A stretch of DNA of 64,000 nucleotides from Flavobacterium limi (lineage in GTDB: Bacteria > Bacteroidota > Bacteroidia > Flavobacteriales > Flavobacteriaceae): NCBI RefSeq assembly GCF_010645075.1, contig NZ_JAADZV010000004.1, positions 371,789 through 435,788 of the forward strand, given 5' to 3'. This document shows, piece after piece, positions 8,819-17,895 of this stretch (position 1 is its first letter; each line of letters begins with the position of its first letter). The position numbers and the translations under genes are program-made. The notes under the pieces are model-generated. The model worked only from the letters and a program-made list of their open reading frames with translations, had not been told where the DNA came from and made no database searches.

Positions 8819-9457
8819 TTATTTATTTGGCTGTGGCGTCAAACGCAAATAGGGTTTGATTGGTGTATGTCCTTTTGGGAATTTTGCCGGGATATCACTA
8901 TCCGGAATTGCCGGTGCAATTACCACATCCTGACCATCTTTCCAGTTTGCCGGAGTTGCTACACTATAATTTGCTGTTAACTGTAAACTGTCAATAACAC
9001 GAAGCAACTCGTCAAAATTTCTTCCTGTCGAAGCAGGATAGGTCAAAGTCAGTTTTATTTTTTTATCAGGTCCAATTACAAAAACAGAACGTACTGTAAA
9101 CTTATCGCTTGCATTAGGATGCAGCATATCATACAAATTTGCTACTTTTTTATCCTCATCAGCTATGATTGGGAAATTAACTTCTGTATTTTGAGTTTCA
9201 TTGATATCTTTTATCCACTCCTTATGAGAATCTAAACCATCAACGCTTAAAGCAATGACCTTTGTATTTCTTTTAGTAAATTCAGGAACGTAATTGGCTA
9301 CAGTTCCTAATTCAGTTGTACAAACCGGAGTAAAATCTGCAGGGTGCGAAAATAATACACCCCATGAATCTCCTAGCCATTCATGAAATTTAATTGTTCC
9401 TTGTGTGGTTTCAGCCTGAAAATCCGGAGCTATATCGCCTAATCGTAATGTTGACAT
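8819..9457 (-). CDS. 1-Cys peroxiredoxin (Prx6 type)
   Basis: This 212-residue thiol peroxidase reduces H2O2 and organic peroxides. The peroxidatic Cys46 lies in HPADFTPVCTTE. It is the only cysteine in the protein, so the enzyme works by the 1-Cys mechanism. The long C-terminal domain ('WKDGQDVVIAPAIPD', ending in KPYLRLTPQP) is typical of the Prx6 group, not AhpC or BCP. It is cytoplasmic, with no signal peptide, and is transcribed alone. Confidence 0.93.
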   Translation of the reverse strand: MSTLRLGDIAPDFQAETTQGTIKFHEWLGDSWGVLFSHPADFTPVCTTELGTVANYVPEFTKRNTKVIALSVDGLDSHKEWIKDINETQNTEVNFPIIADEDKKVANLYDMLHPNASDKFTVRSVFVIGPDKKIKLTLTYPASTGRNFDELLRVIDSLQLTANYSVATPANWKDGQDVVIAPAIPDSDIPAKFPKGHTPIKPYLRLTPQPNK

Positions 9458-9566
9458 AATTATATTTTTTTAGTTCCTCTAAAATTAACTAAAAAATGTG
9501 TTCGGAAAACAATCAAAATTTAAAAATTAGTTAAAATTCTATTTCCCCTATATAATTAATTCACAA

Positions 9567-10478
9567 TTAAATAAAACTCACAATAAAGTACCATATTGCG
9601 AGGGTTAGAAAGGAAATCGGAATTCCAAAACCCACCATCATACTGCTTAATTTTGGTTTTAAGCCATAAGTAGAAGCTAAAATTGCGCCCGTAATCATGG
9701 GTGCCATAGCGGTTTCCATAATCGTAATTTTTATAGGTTCTGAATGCTGGTTGAAAATAAAGACGTATAAAACCAAAATGACAACCGGAACTAAAACAAG
9801 TTTAAATAAAAGTCCAAGCCGTAAAAATTTCAAATGCCTGCTTTTCCGGTCAAAACTTAACTGCAATCCGACTGATAACAATGCCAACGGTGTTACCAAA
9901 CTTCCTATTTTTAATAAAATAAATTCAAGATCTAAATTCAATTCATAATCATAAACATTCATTAAGCAAGCCAGAACAAACATTATAAAAGGAGGAAATA
10001 ATATTATTTTCTTTATGATACCAAAAGTATCTGGAGTACCTTTAGAATAAAAGGCGGCAACAAAAACCCCTAAAGTTGAAACTACCACAAAGGTTCCGGG
10101 CTGATCAACCAAAATTGCAGTTTCTAAACCCTTTTTTCCAAATAATGCTTCAATTATCGGATAACCAAGGAAAGACGAATTGCTTAACCCAGCTGTTAAA
10201 ATCAAACAGCCAATCAATTTATTAGACCATCCTAATCTTTTTCCTAAAAAATGAAAAAATGCTAACGCCAGAATAAAAGTAATCCATCCTGCCCCTATCG
10301 GAAACAATAATTCATTACTCCATTTTATTTTCGGAATATGACATAAAGTAATCGCCGGAAGACATACATAAACGACAATTTTGTTCAGGATTTTATAAAA
10401 ACCAACTGGAAAACCTTTTACTTTTTGCAAAAGCAGTCCTAAAAATAAAAAGAAGAATATTATAATAAAGTTATTCAT
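9567..10478 (-). CDS. AEC-family transporter
   Basis: This 303-residue membrane protein has about ten hydrophobic segments in two five-helix halves, the layout of the auxin efflux carrier (AEC/PIN-like) family that moves small organic acids such as malate. Family-typical features include the proline/glycine-rich crossover helices ('GLSNSSFLGYPI' in the first half and 'ETAMAPMITGAILAS' in the second). The substrate is unknown. A minus-strand TATTTTTG element is found at 10494-10501. Confidence 0.82.
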   Translation of the reverse strand: MNNFIIIFFFLFLGLLLQKVKGFPVGFYKILNKIVVYVCLPAITLCHIPKIKWSNELLFPIGAGWITFILALAFFHFLGKRLGWSNKLIGCLILTAGLSNSSFLGYPIIEALFGKKGLETAILVDQPGTFVVVSTLGVFVAAFYSKGTPDTFGIIKKIILFPPFIMFVLACLMNVYDYELNLDLEFILLKIGSLVTPLALLSVGLQLSFDRKSRHLKFLRLGLLFKLVLVPVVILVLYVFIFNQHSEPIKITIMETAMAPMITGAILASTYGLKPKLSSMMVGFGIPISFLTLAIWYFIVSFI

Positions 10479-10493
10479 ATTGCCAGTTCATGG

Positions 10494-10501
10494 CAAAAAT
10501 A
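10494..10501 (-). promoter_or_regulatory. TATTTTTG -7 element for AEC transporter
   Basis: On the minus strand, TATTTTTG matches TAnnTTTG 15 bases before the transporter ATG. The leader would be very short. Confidence 0.4.
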
Positions 10502-10622
10502 GTCATTTATTACTTAGTGATCAGTGAAAAGTGAATAGTAATTAGCTAATTTAATCCACTATCTTCTTTACATTGAATTACTTTTTAATAATTAGCATCC
10601 AATAAAAAAAGTTAAAATTAGG

Positions 10623-10650
10623 TTTGATATTATAAAACATCTTACATTTG
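10623..10650 (+). promoter_or_regulatory. Promoter of the Rrf2 regulator gene
   Basis: TTTG at 10623-10626 and TACATTTG at 10643-10650 form a -33/-7 pair with 16 bases between, near the Bacteroidota consensus. The start codon at 10670 follows after 19 bases. The 18-bp motif at 10649-10666 overlaps the expected transcription start. Confidence 0.6.
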
Positions 10651-10666
10651 TAACATAATTTATTAC
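10649..10666 (+). promoter_or_regulatory. Putative Rrf2-type operator, copy 1
   Basis: TGTAACATAATTTATTAC occurs here and again, with 16 of 18 bases identical, at 11097-11114 before the next gene. The ends are partly symmetric (GTAA...TTAC). Position over the transcription start and sharing by regulator and target suggest an autoregulatory operator. Confidence 0.55.
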
Positions 10667-10669
10667 AGT

Positions 10670-11077
10670 ATGCTTTCAGGTAAATTTGCCATAACGATTC
10701 ACATTCTTACTTTGCTCACTAAATTCCCGAATGACTTTTTGTCTTCAGAATTTATTGCGGGAAGTATCAATTTGAATCCCGTTTTGGTTCGAAAAGAAAT
10801 TGCCAATTTAAAAGCACACCATATTGTTGAAAGTAAAGAAGGGAAAAACGGAGGTACAAAATTAGCCAAAAATCCCACCGACATTACCCTGAAAGAAATA
10901 TTTCAAATGACTTTTGACACGATTAATTTGGGCTATGCCAAAAATCAACCCCATCCGGATTGCCCTGTTGGAAAGAAAATCAATGAAAATTTATCGGTAT
11001 TGTATGCCGATTTGAACGAAAAAGTAAGTTTAGAACTGAAAAACATAACATTAGAAGATTTTTCAAATCATTTTTAA
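10670..11077 (+). CDS. Rrf2-family transcriptional regulator (YwnA-like)
   Basis: This 135-residue regulator has an N-terminal winged helix (about 1-75) with the Rrf2 pattern 'LLTKFP...SSEFIAGSINLNPVLVRKEIANLKAHHIVESKEGKNGGTKLAKNP'. It has a single cysteine (Cys98) instead of the three-cysteine cluster of IscR/NsrR, so it should not bind an Fe-S cluster. This resembles the B. subtilis YwnA/YwnB arrangement, where a reactive thiol may sense electrophiles or oxidants. The adjacent NAD(P)H-binding gene fits that pairing, and an operator-like motif is shared by both promoters. Confidence 0.88.
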   Translation: MLSGKFAITIHILTLLTKFPNDFLSSEFIAGSINLNPVLVRKEIANLKAHHIVESKEGKNGGTKLAKNPTDITLKEIFQMTFDTINLGYAKNQPHPDCPVGKKINENLSVLYADLNEKVSLELKNITLEDFSNHF

Positions 11078-11096
11078 GCTATTTTTTACCCAAAAC

Positions 11097-11114
11097 TGTA
11101 ACATTTTTTATTAC
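11097..11114 (+). promoter_or_regulatory. Putative Rrf2-type operator, copy 2
   Basis: TGTAACATTTTTTATTAC matches the motif at 10649-10666 at 16 of 18 positions and lies 18 bases before the oxidoreductase ATG. It is likely the site through which the upstream Rrf2 regulator controls this gene. Confidence 0.55.
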
Positions 11115-11132
11115 TAAATAAATTTATATATT

Positions 11133-11774
11133 ATGAAAATCGCAATTATTGGAGCAACAGGATTTGTTGGCTCAGCCCTTGTAAATGAATTCGCAAACAG
11201 AAAACATGAAGTTACAGCAATAGCCAGAACCCCTAAGGATACTGCAAATGCAAAATGGGTATCTGCAGATGTCTTTAACGTTGATGCATTAGCTGAAATT
11301 TTAAAAGGACATGACGCTGTTATTAACGCATTTAATCCGGGATGGTCAAACCCAAATATTTACGAAGATTCAATTAAAGGATCAAAAGCGATTCAGGAAG
11401 CTGTTAAAATATCGGGCGTGAAACGCTTTATCACTATTGGAGGTGCAGGAAGTTTGTTTGTAGCACCTGGTTTACAAGCTATTGACACACCCGATTTTCC
11501 AAAAGAAATTTACGATGGTGCCAATGCTGCCAGACATTACTTAGATATTATTAAGGAAGAAAAAGAACTGGATTGGGCATTTTTTAGTCCTGCTTTTGAA
11601 ATGCATGCCGGAACAAAAACAGGAAGAACCGGAAAATACCGTTTAGGCTTAGAAAACCCAGTTTTTAATAATGAACAAAGAAGCATTTTATCTGTAGAAG
11701 ATTTAGCAGTTGTTATTGCTGACGAAATCGAAACTCCAAAACACCATCAGGTTCGGTTTACCGCCGGATATTAA
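11133..11774 (+). CDS. NAD(P)H-binding atypical SDR (YwnB-like)
   Basis: This 213-residue Rossmann protein begins with the dinucleotide motif GATGFVGSAL (7-16) and belongs to the atypical short-chain dehydrogenase group (NAD(P)H-binding/NmrA-like), which often lacks the YxxxK catalytic pair. Neighbouring an Rrf2 regulator, it parallels YwnB of Bacillus. A role in handling oxidized or electrophilic compounds is likely but inferred. It is followed by an intrinsic terminator. Confidence 0.85.
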   Translation: MKIAIIGATGFVGSALVNEFANRKHEVTAIARTPKDTANAKWVSADVFNVDALAEILKGHDAVINAFNPGWSNPNIYEDSIKGSKAIQEAVKISGVKRFITIGGAGSLFVAPGLQAIDTPDFPKEIYDGANAARHYLDIIKEEKELDWAFFSPAFEMHAGTKTGRTGKYRLGLENPVFNNEQRSILSVEDLAVVIADEIETPKHHQVRFTAGY

Positions 11775-11839
11775 TCAGACACAAATTTTACAAATTAGCA
11801 CAGATTTAAAAAGTGGAATAATTAATTCGTGTTTTCACA

Positions 11840-11885
11840 AAAAACAGTTTCCAGGGCAATTTTCTGCTTTTGAAACTGTTTTTGT
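11840..11885 (+). terminator. Intrinsic terminator after YwnB-like gene
   Basis: AAAAAACAGTTTC / GAAACTGTTTTTG form a stem separated by about 20 bases, ending in a T-rich tail. It closes the transcript before meaB. The preceding stretch 11775-11838 holds 'acaaatt/cacagatt' word repeats common in such spacers. Confidence 0.65.
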
Positions 11886-11918
11886 TTTCAGTACTTTTAC
11901 AACTCTAAAAAATGCGTT

Positions 11919-13007
11919 TTGTCAAATTTCAATAAACAAACCGGAAGTTCAACTGAGAAAGCTGGAATTTCATCTCCCGAAATCACCAATGCATCGGCTA
12001 TCAGCCAAATTAAAAACAAACGCAGACAACAGCCATCTGTTGAGGAATTAATTTCAGGAATACTATCCGAAAACCGAACAGCCTTAAGCCGTGCAATCAC
12101 CTTAGTAGAAAGCACAAATCCGGAACATGCTGAAAAAGCAAATGAGGTCATTAAAGGATGTTTGCCTGAAGCTAACAAATCGATTAGAATAGGTGTTACA
12201 GGTGTTCCCGGAGTTGGAAAAAGCACTTTTATTGAAGCTTTTGGAAAACATCTAACCACATTTGGGAAAAAAGTGGCAGTATTAGCAGTTGATCCAAGCA
12301 GTTCACTTTCTCACGGCAGTATTTTAGGTGATAAAACCCGAATGGAAGAATTAGTAAAAGATGAAAATGCTTTTATCAGGCCGAGTGCTTCCGGTGAAAC
12401 TTTAGGTGGAGTGGCCAGAAAAACCCGAGAATCTATTATTCTTTGTGAAGCTGCAGGTTTTGATACTATTATCATTGAAACCGTTGGTGTAGGTCAAAGC
12501 GAAACGGCCGTTCATAATATGGTTGACTTTTTTTTATTACTCAAAATTTCAGGCGCCGGTGATGAACTTCAGGGTATCAAACGCGGTATTATGGAAATGG
12601 CAGATGCGATTGTAATCAACAAAGCCGACGGAGACAATATCAAAAAAGCAAACTTAGCCAAAGCTGAATTTAATAGGGCATTGCATTTATTTCCTTCCAA
12701 AAAATCAAGCTGGCAGCCAAAAGTTACGACTTGCAGTGCCATAACCAAAGATGGTATTTCAGAAGTTTGGAAAACAATTTCGCAATATTTTGAAATGACT
12801 CATGAAAATGGCTTCTTTAAGACAAAAAGAAAAGAACAAAATCAATTCTGGATGATGGAAACCATTGAAGAAAAATTGAAATCAGACTTTTACAGCCAGC
12901 CTGAAATTATTGCAGAACTGGAAAAAATCAAAAAAGCGGTGCAAAATAATGAAATATCACCTTTTGCAGCCGCTCATTTATTATTGGATAAGTATAAAAA
13001 AATATAA
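11919..13007 (+). CDS. meaB: Methylmalonyl-CoA mutase GTPase chaperone MeaB
   Basis: This 362-residue G3E-type P-loop GTPase protects and reloads B12-dependent methylmalonyl-CoA mutase. Walker A is GVPGVGKST (95-103). The switch regions carry 'AVDPSSSLSHGSILGDKTRM' and 'ETVGVGQSE', and NKAD provides base recognition. The start is TTG: no in-frame ATG occurs upstream, and the next ATG lies inside the GTPase core. The ATG at 11912 runs into a stop after seven codons. The mutase genes it serves are at 51.0-54.6 kb. Confidence 0.93.
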   Translation: MSNFNKQTGSSTEKAGISSPEITNASAISQIKNKRRQQPSVEELISGILSENRTALSRAITLVESTNPEHAEKANEVIKGCLPEANKSIRIGVTGVPGVGKSTFIEAFGKHLTTFGKKVAVLAVDPSSSLSHGSILGDKTRMEELVKDENAFIRPSASGETLGGVARKTRESIILCEAAGFDTIIIETVGVGQSETAVHNMVDFFLLLKISGAGDELQGIKRGIMEMADAIVINKADGDNIKKANLAKAEFNRALHLFPSKKSSWQPKVTTCSAITKDGISEVWKTISQYFEMTHENGFFKTKRKEQNQFWMMETIEEKLKSDFYSQPEIIAELEKIKKAVQNNEISPFAAAHLLLDKYKKI

Positions 13008-13042
13008 CCCTTTCTATTTTTAGCACAGAAAATTTTATTCTT

Positions 13043-13273
13043 TCAACGAATATTCCCTATTGAATTTTTAACAGTATCATGTTTCGTTTTCAAGCGTTTT
13101 TTATCTAATGCAAGAACAGTTGGAGCCTGTATTTCTAATGCAGTTTTCAACTCTGATGCCGAAGTAGTTTTAGCTGTTTTTTCTTTTACATTTTTACTAT
13201 CCTGAGCTTTTACGTTTGCTAAGCAACATAATGCAAGTGCTGTTGTGAAAATTGCTGTTTTAAAATTTTTCAT
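13043..13273 (-). CDS. Small secreted protein, unknown
   Basis: I choose the ATG at 13273, giving 76 residues with a clean signal peptide (basic start, hydrophobic core ending at NVKAQ). The open frame extends 39 codons further but has no signal-peptide logic upstream. The mature part of about 55 residues is Lys/Thr-rich and contains no recognised domain. It sits alone between meaB and the sulfatase gene. Function is unknown. Confidence 0.55.
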   Translation of the reverse strand: MKNFKTAIFTTALALCCLANVKAQDSKNVKEKTAKTTSASELKTALEIQAPTVLALDKKRLKTKHDTVKNSIGNIR

Positions 13274-13402
13274 GTTGGTTGAGTTTAAATATTTATAATA
13301 GATAAACAAACAGTATTTTTTGTTACCCAGGTGTAAAACAAAAAAGATACTAAAAAAAGGCATTTCCTCTTTAGCATCTTTTATTATCAAATGAGTTCCA
13401 AA

Positions 13403-15343
13403 TTATTTTTTCACATCTCTCAGCTTATATTTATTCTCCTTATACAAATTTCCCGCTGTTATAACATGTGCCAAGGCATCCTTTGCTAATTCTTCGTTTA
13501 ATTTTACAGGAATCAAAGTCGTATCATTTTTTATTTCGAACTGAAGGGGTTTCAAATTCGGCTGCATGATCACAACCTGATTTTCGACTCTGAATGCATT
13601 GATATCATTAAATTGCATAATAGATCTTCCCTGAGTTTTTGTATCTAATTGATTTAGATTTCGGCCAACCATTGGTGTTTCAAATGATAATCCCAAATAA
13701 CTTAATAATGTTGGCGGAATATCAATCTGACTTGCTAATTTACTATACGAAACTCCTTTTGGAACTCCGGGGCCCATGATTAAGGCCGGAATATGGAATT
13801 TATTAATTGGCACTAAATTCTTTCCGTAGGTTCTCGTATTATGGTCTGCGATTACGATGAAAATCGTATTTTTGAAATAAGCCTCTTTTTTAGCTATTTC
13901 AAAAAATTTTCCAATTGAAAAATCGGCATATTTCATCGCATTATTTACTGTCGCAGGCTTTTTGTCATATGGTTGTATTCTTCCTGCCGGATATTCAAAA
14001 GGCTCATGATTGGAAGTCGAAAACATTAATGAAAAGAAAGGTTTATCTCCTTTCGATTTAAAATAATTATTCGCTTTGGTTACTAAATCTTCATCAGAAT
14101 ATCCCCAGGTACCTTTAAAAGCATATTTATTTCCGTCCGACTCAAAATCTTCCTGATCTACAATATCCTGAAATCCATTTCCGTTAAAAAACGAAGCCAT
14201 ATTATCAAAATTCGCCATTCCACCATATATGAAGCTTGTGTCGTAACCCTTATGCTTTAAGGCATCCGCCAAAGTAAAAAAACCTTGCTGCGAATTCCCC
14301 AGTTTCACTACACTTTCTGATGGCGAAGGTAAAAATCCTGTTACCACTGCTTCTATTCCACGAACACTTCGGGTTCCTGTACAATACAGATTTGTAAACA
14401 ATAACCCTTCTTTCGATAATTTATCAAATTCAGGTGTCAAAGGTTTTCCTCCAAGGATTCCAACATATTCTGCTCCTAAACTTTCCTGGAGAAAAATGAC
14501 CAGGTTATAAGGTTTTTTCAAAACAGAATCAGGCTGCTGTACATGCAGAAACGGAATCTCCGCATCTGTAAAATCATTAGGCCCGGCAATCATGTATTTC
14601 TTCACACGGGCAATCGCTTCAGATTCCTCCATTTTACCATACATATTGGTATTTCCTTCGTTTTTAATTGAATAAGCAGCGAAAGCAACCGTATAAAATG
14701 AATTTAAGCCCAACGTATTAGTAAGCTGATCTGTAGAAAAAACAGCATTACTGGCATTAATTGGACGTTTTGAAGTCAGGCTCGAACGTGCTCCAAAAAA
14801 CAAGACAAAAGCAACTAACGGAAAAACCATTAGCCTGAATTTATATTCAGTACTTGTTGTTTGAAAATATTTCTTCCCTTTTTTGAAAGCCAGATAAATT
14901 ACTACTCCCAAAATCAGAAAAGTAACAATAATAGAGGTCAGATAACTTTTCAGAAGCATTCCGACAACTTCCTTTGGATAAATCAGGTAATCTAAGAAAA
15001 TCTTATTCGGACGTGTATCATATTGTTTTACAAAATCCGGCGAAGCCAATTCTACAAAAAGAATCAGAAACAAAAACAAAAAACTATAAATTACCAAAAA
15101 TGAGTTGGTAAACTTTATCCATTTATTGGGTAAAAAAGTAATTAAAACCGCAGGCAGAAAAGACAAATAACAAAGTAAAATTAAATCCATTCGAAGACCG
15201 ATTGGAAAAATATACCAGAAATTGGGTGTTTCTACTACCCTGTCTTTAAAAATAAAAAATAAAAATATCCTGCTTAAAGTAGTGATCAGCAACCCGATTA
15301 AAATAAAATTTAAAACGGGTCTTAAAAAACGTAGTTTTTTCAT
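13403..15343 (-). CDS. LTA synthase-like membrane sulfatase/phosphotransferase
   Basis: This 646-residue protein has about five N-terminal membrane segments (1-190) and an exported sulfatase-fold domain. The metal and nucleophile sites are visible: Glu near 285 in 'LQESLGAEYVG', the nucleophilic Thr in 'TGTRSVRG' near 322, and ADHNTRTYG near 499. This is the architecture of LtaS/OpgB-type enzymes that move phosphoglycerol or phosphoethanolamine groups onto envelope polymers. Bacteroidota lack LTA, so the substrate is open. The ATG at 15343 is preferred to a TTG two codons earlier. Confidence 0.87.
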   Translation of the reverse strand: MKKLRFLRPVLNFILIGLLITTLSRIFLFFIFKDRVVETPNFWYIFPIGLRMDLILLCYLSFLPAVLITFLPNKWIKFTNSFLVIYSFLFLFLILFVELASPDFVKQYDTRPNKIFLDYLIYPKEVVGMLLKSYLTSIIVTFLILGVVIYLAFKKGKKYFQTTSTEYKFRLMVFPLVAFVLFFGARSSLTSKRPINASNAVFSTDQLTNTLGLNSFYTVAFAAYSIKNEGNTNMYGKMEESEAIARVKKYMIAGPNDFTDAEIPFLHVQQPDSVLKKPYNLVIFLQESLGAEYVGILGGKPLTPEFDKLSKEGLLFTNLYCTGTRSVRGIEAVVTGFLPSPSESVVKLGNSQQGFFTLADALKHKGYDTSFIYGGMANFDNMASFFNGNGFQDIVDQEDFESDGNKYAFKGTWGYSDEDLVTKANNYFKSKGDKPFFSLMFSTSNHEPFEYPAGRIQPYDKKPATVNNAMKYADFSIGKFFEIAKKEAYFKNTIFIVIADHNTRTYGKNLVPINKFHIPALIMGPGVPKGVSYSKLASQIDIPPTLLSYLGLSFETPMVGRNLNQLDTKTQGRSIMQFNDINAFRVENQVVIMQPNLKPLQFEIKNDTTLIPVKLNEELAKDALAHVITAGNLYKENKYKLRDVKK

Positions 15344-15384
15344 TAGCAAATTTTTGAATATGGGGTATAAACTGCAATCCGTCC

Positions 15385-15612
15385 CTACTCTTCGTAACGA
15401 TTTATTTCGCGGTCGTAAAAATCATTTGCTTTTTCGATTAAACCTTCCATTTCAGCATTTAATTCGGCTTCATCCAGATCCTCTGCCTCTTCCAGAAATT
15501 CTACCTCATCATCTTTCAGGTTGATAATAAATCTTGGATAATCAAGGTGGATGATAAAAATATCGTCGGGAAAATCAGTATTGTCTCCAAGTAAAAATTT
15601 TGGTAATTCCAT
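15385..15612 (-). CDS. Small acidic conserved-type protein, unknown
   Basis: This 75-residue protein is strongly acidic in its second half ('DDEVEFLEEAEDLDEAELNAEM'), with no signal peptide or membrane segment. It has a good minus-strand promoter octamer TACATTTG at 15635-15642 just before its ATG, and lies in its own gap between the MATE and sulfatase genes. That supports a real gene. No family is recognised. Confidence 0.65.
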   Translation of the reverse strand: MELPKFLLGDNTDFPDDIFIIHLDYPRFIINLKDDEVEFLEEAEDLDEAELNAEMEGLIEKANDFYDREINRYEE

Positions 15613-15634
15613 AATAATTTATTTTTTAAAGCTT

Positions 15635-15642
15635 CAAATGTA
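15635..15642 (-). promoter_or_regulatory. TACATTTG -7 element for small acidic protein
   Basis: An exact TAnnTTTG match on the minus strand lies 22 bases before the ATG at 15612. Confidence 0.5.
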
Positions 15643-15654
15643 GTTATTTGAAAG

Positions 15655-17025
15655 TTAATTTTTGATTAATTTTTTGGTTAAGTAATTAAAGCGAATGTAG
15701 AGAAAAAATGCAGCTGAAGTTAGTCCTGCCAAAAGTCCGATCCATACGCCTGCTGCTTTCATAGTAGTATATTCTGCTAAATAATATGAAACAGGAAAAC
15801 CAATGATCCAATACGCCACAAATGTAATGTACATAGGGATTTTTACATCCTGCAATCCGCGTAATGCCCCCAACACTACTACCTGAATCCCATCGGAAAT
15901 CTGAAAAACGGCTGCAATTAATAATAGTTTAGAAGCAATTGTAATAACTTCAGTATTATCAGTAAGCTGTATCGTGTTTTCCATATTCAGAAAAATATGT
16001 GGCAGGAATTGATGGAAAGCCACAAACAAAACGGCAAAAACACTTTCGATAATAATTGCCAGTAAAAAAATTGAGCGTGCCACAATTACTAATTTTTTAT
16101 AATCCTGCAATCCTCTCTGATTACTCACCCGAATCATGGAAGTAACACTTAAACCCATTGCAAACATAAAAGTCATGGAAGCCAGACTCAGCGCGATTTG
16201 ATTAGCCGCCTGGCTGGTTCTGCCAATATTTCCGCATAGCCAGATTGAAGCCGTAAACAATACCACTTCAAAAAGCATCTGCATAGCTGAGGGAAATCCA
16301 ATGCTTATTATTTTTTTGATCGTTTCTTTTTTTATTTCTTCAAAACTGAAATTGCTAAAAAAGCGTTTCAAATCATTTCTTCTTGACAGCATAATGTGCA
16401 TGAACATCACCAGAAATATTCTGGAAATCACAGTTCCTATAGCCGCTCCAATAATTCCCATTTTCGGAAAAATCCAGATTCCATAAATCAAAACATAATT
16501 CATTCCTACGTGAAGCACATTTGCCATTACCATGGCATACATAGAATATTTGGTCAACGACAATCCGTCTGCAAATTGTTTGTAGCCCTGATACATAATT
16601 AACGGAATCAGGGAAAAAGCCACCCAGTCCAGATAAGGTTTGGCAAGCGCAATAACTTCTTCAGGCTGGTGCAGCATTTCCATTATTGGTTTCGCCAGAA
16701 CAATTAGCCCAAATAACATTAATCCTAAAATAGTACACAAAAAAAGACCATGATGAAACGCAGAACGAATTTTATGATCATTCTTCTCTGCATCCCCTTC
16801 GGCAACTATAGGTGTAATAGCTGTAGAAAATCCAATTCCCAAAGACATTGCAATAAAAATCATACTATTACCTAAAGAAACTGCCGCCAGCTCGGTACTT
16901 CCTAATTTGCCTACCATTATATTATCAACCATCCCTATCAGGTTGTGCCCCACCATACCTAAAATTACAGGATAAGCCAGTCTCAAATTATAGGAAAACT
17001 CTTTTGTGTATTGCTTTAAATTCAC
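15655..17025 (-). CDS. MATE-family multidrug/metabolite efflux transporter
   Basis: This protein of about 456 residues has twelve hydrophobic segments in two homologous six-helix halves. MATE motifs include 'GHNLIGMVDNIMVGKLGSTELAAVSLGNS' in the first half and 'QAANQIALSLASMTFMFAMGLS' in the second. It exports drugs or metabolites in exchange for Na+ or H+. I choose the GTG at 17025 over a TTG at 17085: a TATCTTTG element at 17044-17051 lies between them, and family proteins start close to 'LKQYTKEFSYN'. Confidence 0.9.
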   Translation of the reverse strand: MNLKQYTKEFSYNLRLAYPVILGMVGHNLIGMVDNIMVGKLGSTELAAVSLGNSMIFIAMSLGIGFSTAITPIVAEGDAEKNDHKIRSAFHHGLFLCTILGLMLFGLIVLAKPIMEMLHQPEEVIALAKPYLDWVAFSLIPLIMYQGYKQFADGLSLTKYSMYAMVMANVLHVGMNYVLIYGIWIFPKMGIIGAAIGTVISRIFLVMFMHIMLSRRNDLKRFFSNFSFEEIKKETIKKIISIGFPSAMQMLFEVVLFTASIWLCGNIGRTSQAANQIALSLASMTFMFAMGLSVTSMIRVSNQRGLQDYKKLVIVARSIFLLAIIIESVFAVLFVAFHQFLPHIFLNMENTIQLTDNTEVITIASKLLLIAAVFQISDGIQVVVLGALRGLQDVKIPMYITFVAYWIIGFPVSYYLAEYTTMKAAGVWIGLLAGLTSAAFFLYIRFNYLTKKLIKN

Positions 17026-17347
17026 TTTTATTCTTTTTAGCCTGCAAAGATAACCAGATGCTTTGGATTCTGTTGAAATATTCAATTTTAATGAATTCTA
17101 CCTTGATTAAAAGCAAAAAAATACTTACATCATTTTAACATCTTAAGCAAATATTAAGAATAAAATGAATCAGATAAAATTTAGCGAAAAAATCAAAAAC
17201 ATCAGTAAAATCAAGAGTTAACAGCAATTTACAAGGTGCTAAAATTTTAACAATATTCACATTATGTAACGATTTTTAAAAATTATATAACTACTTACTA
17301 TTACCTCAAAACTAATTTTACACCATAGTAATTAAAAAAATACAAGC
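17026..17347. other. 322-base divergent spacer
   Basis: This is an AT-rich gap between the divergent MATE and beta-barrel genes. It holds the TATCTTTG element of the MATE gene and a weak TAATTTTA element (17313-17320) before the barrel gene. No ORF or stable hairpin is evident. Confidence 0.5.
17044..17051 (-). promoter_or_regulatory. TATCTTTG -7 element for MATE gene
   Basis: An exact TAnnTTTG match on the minus strand, 18 bases upstream of the GTG at 17025. It decides the start: a TTG at 17085 would lie upstream of the transcript. Confidence 0.5.
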
Positions 17348-17863
17348 ATGAAAAATTTACAAAACATCCGAATTTTATTTATTGCAGCTATTGCAATGTT
17401 TTACACGACAACTTCTTCTGCTCAGAGCAATGAAATAGAAAATTATGATCAGAAATTCAAATTAGGATTTGGTGTAAGTGGGGGAATCCCGACGGACGGG
17501 GACGATTATGACTGGGCGCTTGGAGGAGATGTAAGACTTCAGTATGATTTATCAAAAAGAACTTCTTTAACGCTAACTACTGGTTTTACTAATTTATTTG
17601 TTGGAGATGATGTTCCTGATTTAGGGTTTATTCCTGCAAAAGCCGGATTCAAAGCTTTCTTCTGGGAAGATCAATTTTATGTTATGGGAGAAGTAGGTGC
17701 CGGTTTTGCAGTAACTAATGGGTATAATGAAACTTCACTTTTATGGGCTCCAAGTATTGGATATGCTGGTAAACACATTGATGTGAGTGTAAGATATGAA
17801 GACTATGACAAGTTTAATACTAATCAAGTCGCATTACGCGTAGCGTATGGATTCGAATTGTAA
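17348..17863 (+). CDS. Outer-membrane beta-barrel protein
   Basis: This 171-residue protein starts with a signal peptide ending near 'TSSAQS'. The mature part alternates hydrophobic and polar residues in strands ('DVRLQYDLSKRTSLTLTTGFTNLF', 'VSVRYEDYDKFNTNQVALRVAYGFEL') and ends in an aromatic/hydrophobic C-terminus, as in small eight-stranded OmpW/OprF-like barrels. Function is unknown. A strong terminator follows. Confidence 0.8.
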   Translation: MKNLQNIRILFIAAIAMFYTTTSSAQSNEIENYDQKFKLGFGVSGGIPTDGDDYDWALGGDVRLQYDLSKRTSLTLTTGFTNLFVGDDVPDLGFIPAKAGFKAFFWEDQFYVMGEVGAGFAVTNGYNETSLLWAPSIGYAGKHIDVSVRYEDYDKFNTNQVALRVAYGFEL

Positions 17864-17895
17864 AATAAATTAGAGTTATTTTTATTTTTTTTGGT

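Noticed and set aside
11710..12051. A 113-codon ORF overlapping the YwnB-like and meaB genes
   Set aside because: It overlaps two better genes and crosses a terminator.
13274..13390. A 39-codon N-terminal extension of the small secreted protein
   Set aside because: The signal peptide begins at the later ATG (13273); the extension looks like untranslated leader.
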